Positions 58,403-64,000 of a DNA stretch of 64,000 nucleotides are shown piece by piece. The stretch comes from a bacterium (GTDB lineage: Bacteria; Patescibacteriota; Gracilibacteria; JAUYGZ01). Each line of letters opens with the position of its first letter. The first letter of the stretch is position 1. The position numbers and the translations under genes are program-made. The stretch covers positions 62,001 through 126,000 of the forward strand of contig JAUYGZ010000003.1 in assembly GCA_030690415.1 (NCBI GenBank). Reading direction: 5' to 3'. The notes below the pieces were generated by a model. It was not told the DNA's origin. It saw only the letters and a list, made by a program, of their open reading frames with translations, and made no database searches.

Positions 58403-58765
58403 ATGTCCACCATCTCCCTTACCTTTTCAGAGCTTCAAGTCGATCCCGGCAAAGGGAAAACCATGCTCGCAATCTTCAATGGGCAGCTGGACGAGACAAA
58501 CATCGAAGGAGAAGCTCAAAAATTTTATCAAATGCTTGAGATAGAGAAGCCGAAGAACTGCGTATTTGATTTCACCGGCCTGGTGTACCTCAACTCCAAA
58601 TCGATCGGATACATTGCTGACTGGCAGGGAAAAGTCGCTGGTGGGGGAGGGAAGCTCATCATTTTTGGTGTTCAAAAAAACATCTTTGATATTTTGGATG
58701 TGGTCGGATTGACAAAGATTATCGACCTCGTGGAGCATGTCGATGAGGCGAAAGAGGCACTGTAA
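58403..58765 (+). CDS. STAS-domain anti-sigma factor antagonist
   Basis: FNGQLDETNIEGEAQKF, NCVFDFTGLVYLNSKSIGYI. Confidence 0.85.
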   Translation: MSTISLTFSELQVDPGKGKTMLAIFNGQLDETNIEGEAQKFYQMLEIEKPKNCVFDFTGLVYLNSKSIGYIADWQGKVAGGGGKLIIFGVQKNIFDILDVVGLTKIIDLVEHVDEAKEAL

Positions 58766-58771
58766 TGGGTT

Positions 58772-58821
58772 GTCATTACGAGTATTCCACCCCAACTCCA
58801 TCCCGACTCCCTCGCAATGAC
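58772..58821. repeat. Inverted repeat GTCATTACGAG...CTCGCAATGAC
   Basis: 11-bp arms with one mismatch. Confidence 0.7.
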
Positions 58822-58862
58822 ATGGGACTTCCGCTACAATCGTCCCGATCTCTTTTTTCAGC

Positions 58863-60698
58863 ATGGAAAAAATTCGCAATTTCTGTATCATCGCTCACAT
58901 CGACCATGGGAAATCAACCCTCGCGGATCGAATGTTGGAAATCACCGGAACCGTTCAAAAGCGAGACATGAAGTCCCAGCATCTGGACACCATGGATATA
59001 GAGCAGGAGAGAGGGATTACCATCAAGCTCTGTCCGGTCCGCATGGATTGGAAGGGCCACCAGCTCAATCTGATTGATACCCCCGGACACGTGGACTTTA
59101 CCTATGAAGTGTCTCGTTCCCTGGCCGCTTGCGAGGGAGCCATCTTAGTTGTCGATGCGAGTCAGGGAATTCAGGCCCAGACCCTGGCGAATACCTACCT
59201 GGCGTTGGAACACAATCTGGAAATCATTCCCGTGCTGAATAAAATAGATCTCCCTGCTGCGGATCCGGCTCAAAGGGCTAAGGAGTTGTCGAACACCCTG
59301 GGAATCAACCCGGATGACATCATCTGTATTTCGGCGAAGACAGGAGAAAACGTGGAGCAGATTTTAGAGGCGGTTATTGCAAAAATCCCTCCTCCTTCGA
59401 TCACCGATGAACTCGTGGAAATGGGAGTCGACACTACGGAGAAAATTGCAAAGCTTGAAACCAAGGCCCTTATTTTTGATTCGAACTACGATGCTTATCG
59501 GGGGGTCGTTTCCTATGTTCGGGTTGTTCAGGGACAGCTGAAAAAAGGAGATTCCGCGTATTTTATCTCCAATGAAAAAAAGATCGAGATCATTGAAGTC
59601 GGATGCTTCAAGCCCCAGTACCATACCATGCCCAGTATCAATGCCGGTGAAGTCGGTTATGTGGTGACAGGTTTGAAGACCGTCGCTGAAGCCAGAGTGG
59701 GAGACACCCTCTGGAAACCGGGAACGAATAATGCGGATATCAAAAAAGTACAGCTCCTCGCCGGTTACAAAAAAGTCACACCCTTCGTCTTTGCCTCCGT
59801 CTTTACGGTTGATGCCGATGACTACAAAATTCTGCGGGAGTCTCTCGAAAAACTTTCCCTCAACGACTCTTCTCTCACCTTCGAACCTGAGCGGTCCACT
59901 GCGTTGGGCTTTGGGTTTCGCTGCGGATTCCTCGGCATGCTCCATCTGGAGATTGTCCAGGAGCGTCTCGAGCGAGAGTACGACCTGGATCTCATCATTA
60001 CGGCTCCTTCGGTCAACTATAAGATCATGATGCTTAATTCCGGTGAGGTCAGAGACCTTTCCAACCCTGCGGAACTACCCCCTCGGGAGACCATTCAGGA
60101 AATCCAGGAGCCATGGGTGAAGGTGGAGCTGATGACTCCAACCGAGCATATCGGTGCTCTCATGGAGCTCTGCACGGGACGTCGGGGCATTTACAAAACC
60201 ATGGCCCATATCGATGAAAACCGGGTTATCATCACCTTTGAAATGCCCCTTGCTCAGATTATTGTCGATTTTTACGATGCGATTAAGAGTATTACTTCCG
60301 GCTACGCATCCCTTTCATACGAATTCCTCGAGTATCGAACCGAAGACCTTGTGAAACTGGACCTTTTAGTCGCGGGAGATGTTGTTCCTCCACTCTCACA
60401 AATGGTTCACCGAACGGAGGCTCAGGGAAGGGGGCAGGCAATCGTGAAAAAGCTCAAGGAAATTATTCCCCGGAAAAATTTCGTTATCGCTCTCCAAGCG
60501 GCTATAGGAGGCAATGTTATTGCCCGCGAGACCCTTTCCGCGTACCGCAAAGATGTCACGGCAGGGTTGTATGGGGGAGACGTCAGCCGAAAGAAAAAGC
60601 TGCTGCAAAAACAGGCCAAAGGAAAAAAGAGAGCAAAGATGATGGGAAGGGTTGAGATCCCTCAGGAGGCCTTTTTGGCGGTGCTTAAAAAAGACTAG
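58863..60698 (+). CDS. lepA: Elongation factor 4
   Basis: NFCIIAHIDHGKSTLADRMLE, DTPGHVDFTYEVSRSLAACEGA, AIGGNVIARETLSAYRKDVTAGLYGGDVSRKKKLL. Confidence 0.98.
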   Translation: MEKIRNFCIIAHIDHGKSTLADRMLEITGTVQKRDMKSQHLDTMDIEQERGITIKLCPVRMDWKGHQLNLIDTPGHVDFTYEVSRSLAACEGAILVVDASQGIQAQTLANTYLALEHNLEIIPVLNKIDLPAADPAQRAKELSNTLGINPDDIICISAKTGENVEQILEAVIAKIPPPSITDELVEMGVDTTEKIAKLETKALIFDSNYDAYRGVVSYVRVVQGQLKKGDSAYFISNEKKIEIIEVGCFKPQYHTMPSINAGEVGYVVTGLKTVAEARVGDTLWKPGTNNADIKKVQLLAGYKKVTPFVFASVFTVDADDYKILRESLEKLSLNDSSLTFEPERSTALGFGFRCGFLGMLHLEIVQERLEREYDLDLIITAPSVNYKIMMLNSGEVRDLSNPAELPPRETIQEIQEPWVKVELMTPTEHIGALMELCTGRRGIYKTMAHIDENRVIITFEMPLAQIIVDFYDAIKSITSGYASLSYEFLEYRTEDLVKLDLLVAGDVVPPLSQMVHRTEAQGRGQAIVKKLKEIIPRKNFVIALQAAIGGNVIARETLSAYRKDVTAGLYGGDVSRKKKLLQKQAKGKKRAKMMGRVEIPQEAFLAVLKKD

Positions 60699-60802
60699 AT
60701 CATGGTAATGGGAAGTTTTGTGTGTCTGGGGTTGTAGGATAAGAGTGAGCGATTACATCTAATATCCTTGACCAGACACCAATAATCCCTAAACTATCTC
60801 CT

Positions 60803-60933
60803 GTCAGAGACCGTAGGCATTCTTAGCTCACGCTAAGTCAGAAGACCTACCGAGACATCAATGCGCACAGGTATACCCCGAGTTTATCGAGGGGGTGGTC
60901 GATATACACAAAAGCCTGATGTTCATCTCTGAC
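60803..60933 (+). ncRNA. Ribosomal protein L10 leader
   Basis: GACCGTAGGC...GACCTACCGAGACATC typical L10-leader core; closing helix GTCAGAGA (60803-60810)/TCTCTGAC (60926-60933) just before rplJ. Confidence 0.8.
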
Positions 60934-60956
60934 GAGATGCTATTTCACAATTTATC

Positions 60957-61478
60957 ATGGCAACATCTCGTCAACAGAAAGAGGAAATCCTCAAAAGAAT
61001 TACCGACAGCATGCGTGACGCGAAAAGCGTTGTTTTCGCGGATCTCCACGGAATGAGCGTCGAAGATAGCCAGGCACTCCGAAACGTCCTTCGGGAACAC
61101 GGGGTCCGCACTCAGGTCGCCAAGAAAACCCTTATTGTCTTGGCGGGCAAAGAGAATGGCTATGAGATCGACAAGGCCATGCTGGACGGACAGATCGCTA
61201 TCGCCTTCTCCATGGACGACGAAGTAGCGGCTGCTCAGCAGCTCTACAAGCTCGGCAAGAAGAACGAGAAGATCAAACTCGTCGGGGGAATTTTTGAAGG
61301 CAAAGTAGCCAGCAAGTCCCTTATCATGGAAGTGGCCCAGATGCCTTCGAAAGAAGAGCTTCTTGCTAAACTGGTGGGATCCATGCGAGCACCGCTGGCC
61401 GGATTCCAGGGAGTACTTCATGGCACTCTCCGCGGATTCGTTCAGGTTTGCAAACAGATTTCTGAGAAATCAGGATGA
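60957..61478 (+). CDS. rplJ: Ribosomal protein L10
   Basis: SRQQKEEILKRITDSMRDAKSVVFADLHGMSVEDSQALRNVLREHG. Confidence 0.95.
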   Translation: MATSRQQKEEILKRITDSMRDAKSVVFADLHGMSVEDSQALRNVLREHGVRTQVAKKTLIVLAGKENGYEIDKAMLDGQIAIAFSMDDEVAAAQQLYKLGKKNEKIKLVGGIFEGKVASKSLIMEVAQMPSKEELLAKLVGSMRAPLAGFQGVLHGTLRGFVQVCKQISEKSG

Positions 61479-61594
61479 TGGTTCATCAATGCTGGTTTAT
61501 TCAGCAGGGGAGTGACAGAGACTCTTGTCTCTCGATAAACCACCACGAAGAACCGACAAATCATTTTTCAATTTTACATTTTTAATTTCTCATT

Positions 61595-62083
61595 ATGTCA
61601 GATGAAGATACCACTACCGAGGAGGTAGCTGAAGAAGCAGCTGCTCCTGCGAAAAAGGCGGCACCTGCGGCAGAAGCCGCTGCTGAGCCTTCAGTTGAGC
61701 TTTCAAAAAACGCACAAAAAGTGCTTGATATGGTCAAAGAACTGCCTGCCCTCGAGCTGGCCAACCTGGTCAAGGCCATGGAAGAAGTCTTCGGAGTCAG
61801 CGCTGCTGCTCCAGTGGCTATGATGGTTGCAGGAGGTGGAGGCGGTGGAGGAGGAGAGGTTGCAGCTGAGAAAACAGCGTTCAACGTGGAGCTGACCTCT
61901 GCCGGAGGCAGCAAGATCAATGTCATCAAGGTGGTCCGTGAAATCACGGGTCTTGGACTGAAAGAAGCCAAGGACCTCGTCGACGGAGCTCCTAAGATGG
62001 TCAAAGAGAACGTGAAGAAAGCGGATGCCGAAGAAATAAAGGCGAAGCTCGAAGCAGCCGGTGCTTCTGTAGAGCTCAAATAA
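61595..62083 (+). CDS. rplL: Ribosomal protein L7/L12
   Basis: [71 protein letters not shown]. Confidence 0.97.
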   Translation: MSDEDTTTEEVAEEAAAPAKKAAPAAEAAAEPSVELSKNAQKVLDMVKELPALELANLVKAMEEVFGVSAAAPVAMMVAGGGGGGGGEVAAEKTAFNVELTSAGGSKINVIKVVREITGLGLKEAKDLVDGAPKMVKENVKKADAEEIKAKLEAAGASVELK

Positions 62084-62108
62084 GTCTCTTATTTTCTTGA
62101 AGCAACTT

Positions 62109-62141
62109 AATAACCCTCGTCCCGATGTGGCGGGGGTTATT
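62109..62141 (+). terminator. Hairpin downstream of rplL
   Basis: AATAACCC...GGGTTATT with inner GC-rich stem. Confidence 0.55.
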
Positions 62142-62268
62142 GATTATGTATTGAGTTCGCAGCAAAGTGTTGCAATTTGCCCGAGAATTGAGCAATGAGT
62201 AGCGGAAAAATTAAAAAATATTCCTAAAAAACGTCAAGCACTGAGGACTCCCATGAAAGGCCTTTTTC

Positions 62269-62277
62269 TGCTATAAT
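62269..62277 (+). promoter_or_regulatory. Extended -10 element
   Basis: TGCTATAAT directly upstream of the following CDS. Confidence 0.5.
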
Positions 62278-62280
62278 GAA

Positions 62281-64000
62281 ATGAAATTCAAACAAAAAAT
62301 CATGTTCAATATGTTCAAAAAAGCTTTCGCCATTCTTGTCGTAGTCCAGATGCTCATCGCCTCTGTCCCCAGCGTATTCGCGCAGAGCGGGGGAGTGCTG
62401 AGAGTCATGAATATCACGGCTGGAAAGCCAGCACTCATCATGTTGCAGGGTAAACCCGGTGAAGTGGTCAATCTGCGGATCACGAACCCCTTCAAATCAA
62501 CCGTGACTCAAAAATTTCAGCTGGATAAGACTGGAGTACTGCAATACTTGTACTCTCAGGCAGTGATCGCGGGTCAGTACAGCGTCAGTTCTGGCGACCA
62601 AACGGCCACGTTCAGCGTGAGTGCCGGACAACCGGACACTCAAAAATCATACGTTGAATTGAGTGATTATACTGCCTTCACGGGCGAAGAGATCCAGGGA
62701 TCACTTCTGCTCCAGGATCATTATGGCAATAAAATTGGACAGCGTTTGATCAGCATTCAGACCAAGGGGTCCGCTCAGATCAGCTGCGCGCAGATCTGTC
62801 AGACCAATGCTCAGGGATTGCTCACGTTCAGTGTCTACTCCAGGAACGCCGGACTGGTTCAGCTCGACTTCATCGACCAGAAGACAGGATCTCCCATCTT
62901 CCATGAAGACATCGGGTTTTTGCCTCAGGTGCAGCAGACCGTTCAGCAGCCCTTTTACAATCCCTACGGACAAATGAGCACCTCACCCTACCTCTTGCCA
63001 ACCCAGCCGGTGAATAGTTTCCTTCCGGTTCAGCCAAACGTGGCTAATCTCAACCAACTGTTGAATATTCCGTCGAATTTTCAGTATCAGTCCAGTCCTT
63101 CTCTCGACTACATCCCCGTCTTCGACCCAACCCGGGCTACGACCAATTCTGAAGGAGGGGATGATGATGGTTTTTTCTCAACTTTTTCCTACGACCAGGG
63201 ATTGAACGACTTTTTCGGAGCCGATCTGATAGGCACTCCCGAAGCGGTCGCTCAGAGCAATGGAGGGACAGTTGATTCATTTGAAATCATTTTTGGTGAT
63301 GATCCCGAAGGCGAGTTTCAGAATCAGGTAAGTTTCCCCGCTCAAAGCGCGCAGGATTTTTATATCCGAGCCGTGGATCAAAATGGAGCGGTGGTGATGG
63401 ATTATACTGGAGAAATCACCTTTGATATCAGTCCTGAGGGCCCGCTATTGCCTCCTGACTACGAGTTTGCTCCCTTGGACCAAGGTGTCACCCTCTTTGA
63501 GCTCGCACTAGTATTACCGGCGGGTGAATACACCCTCAAGGTGGAAGACACTCTGAACAGCAGTATCGAAGGAGAGGTGGAAATCAACGCTCTTCTCGGA
63601 GGAGCCCCTACGCTGAATAATACAAATATTGAGCTGATCCTGGATTCACCGGTATCAGGCAGTGTCTATACCGGGACCATCGCAGTTCAGGGGTCCACTA
63701 ATACCGAAAACACAGAAGTGATCGTAAAAGAAGGCGATCAGGAGCTGGCCAGAGCGGAGGTGGACAACAATCGCGGATTCAATTTCCCGATCGTTCTCGC
63801 CGATGGATCTCATCATCTGGAGATTATCGCCAACTACCTTCCCGACGGGTCACAAACCACGACGACGGTAAATGTGGACATCGATCAGACCCCACCTGTG
63901 ATCATCAGTGTCGACGACCAAATCGACCCCGTGAGGGCAGGGGATAATTTTACAATGCGTGTAGAAGCGGAAGCGGAGAGCAAGCTTGAGGCCATAATCG
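62281..64000 (+). CDS. Large secreted Ig-like/adhesin-type protein, C-terminally cut by window end (start possibly 62302)
   Basis: Signal peptide FKKAFAILVVVQMLIASVPSVFA; beta-sandwich repeats (e.g. ELILDSPVSGSVYTGTIAVQGSTNTENTEVIV); open to the window end and absent from the supplied ORF track. Confidence 0.8.
   Translation, partial: MKFKQKIMFNMFKKAFAILVVVQMLIASVPSVFAQSGGVLRVMNITAGKPALIMLQGKPGEVVNLRITNPFKSTVTQKFQLDKTGVLQYLYSQAVIAGQYSVSSGDQTATFSVSAGQPDTQKSYVELSDYTAFTGEEIQGSLLLQDHYGNKIGQRLISIQTKGSAQISCAQICQTNAQGLLTFSVYSRNAGLVQLDFIDQKTGSPIFHEDIGFLPQVQQTVQQPFYNPYGQMSTSPYLLPTQPVNSFLPVQPNVANLNQLLNIPSNFQYQSSPSLDYIPVFDPTRATTNSEGGDDDGFFSTFSYDQGLNDFFGADLIGTPEAVAQSNGGTVDSFEIIFGDDPEGEFQNQVSFPAQSAQDFYIRAVDQNGAVVMDYTGEITFDISPEGPLLPPDYEFAPLDQGVTLFELALVLPAGEYTLKVEDTLNSSIEGEVEINALLGGAPTLNNTNIELILDSPVSGSVYTGTIAVQGSTNTENTEVIVKEGDQELARAEVDNNRGFNFPIVLADGSHHLEIIANYLPDGSQTTTTVNVDIDQTPPVIISVDDQIDPVRAGDNFTMRVEAEAESKLEAII

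Noticed and set aside
61582-62079. Ser/Ala-rich ORF antisense to rplL
   Set aside because: Mirror of Ala/Glu-rich L7/L12 codons
1-64000. UGA recoding as in Gracilibacteria/SR1
   Set aside because: Many clear genes end in TGA and their homologous lengths do not require read-through
1-64000. CRISPR array
   Set aside because: No regularly spaced direct repeats with unique spacers were seen; the only regular repeats are coding (258 bp) or short leader microsatellites

Overview
The window is a gene-dense bacterial chromosome segment using the standard bacterial code; UGA terminates many ORFs. Gene content and streamlining suggest a Candidate Phyla Radiation / Peregrinibacteria-like lineage, but that is inference only. 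Recognisable core genes: gyrA, topA, radA, ychF, gatC/gatA, purH, hisS, lgt, ftsH, trmB, tig, lepA, rplJ/rplL with an L10-type leader, tRNA-Ile(GAT) and tRNA-Phe(GAA). Accessory content: a truncated RhuM-like gene next to tRNA-Ile debris; a three-gene membrane cluster with a VirB6/TrbL-like protein; a non-coding stretch (about 15.1-16.6 kb) with a tRNA-like element and a compact promoter-hairpin-terminator unit; a radA-adjacent island with a tandem-repeat protein, an AAA/DUF4143-like ATPase and an AbiE-type toxin-antitoxin pair; and a very large alpha-2-macroglobulin-like protein. The most interesting observations are: (1) SecD carrying a roughly 410-aa parvulin-type PPIase insertion; (2) a tRNA-like gene whose 5' leader contains a 13-nt exact complement of its anticodon arm and an 8-nt exact complement of its CCA end; (3) a self-contained small RNA unit at 15465-15563; (4) a protein with three 86-aa repeats at an exact 258-bp period; (5) a winged-helix/phosphoesterase fusion; (6) guanine-free tandem-repeat leaders directly upstream of many start codons; (7) several families of dispersed palindromes. 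All family calls are from reading the protein sequences; no database search was run.
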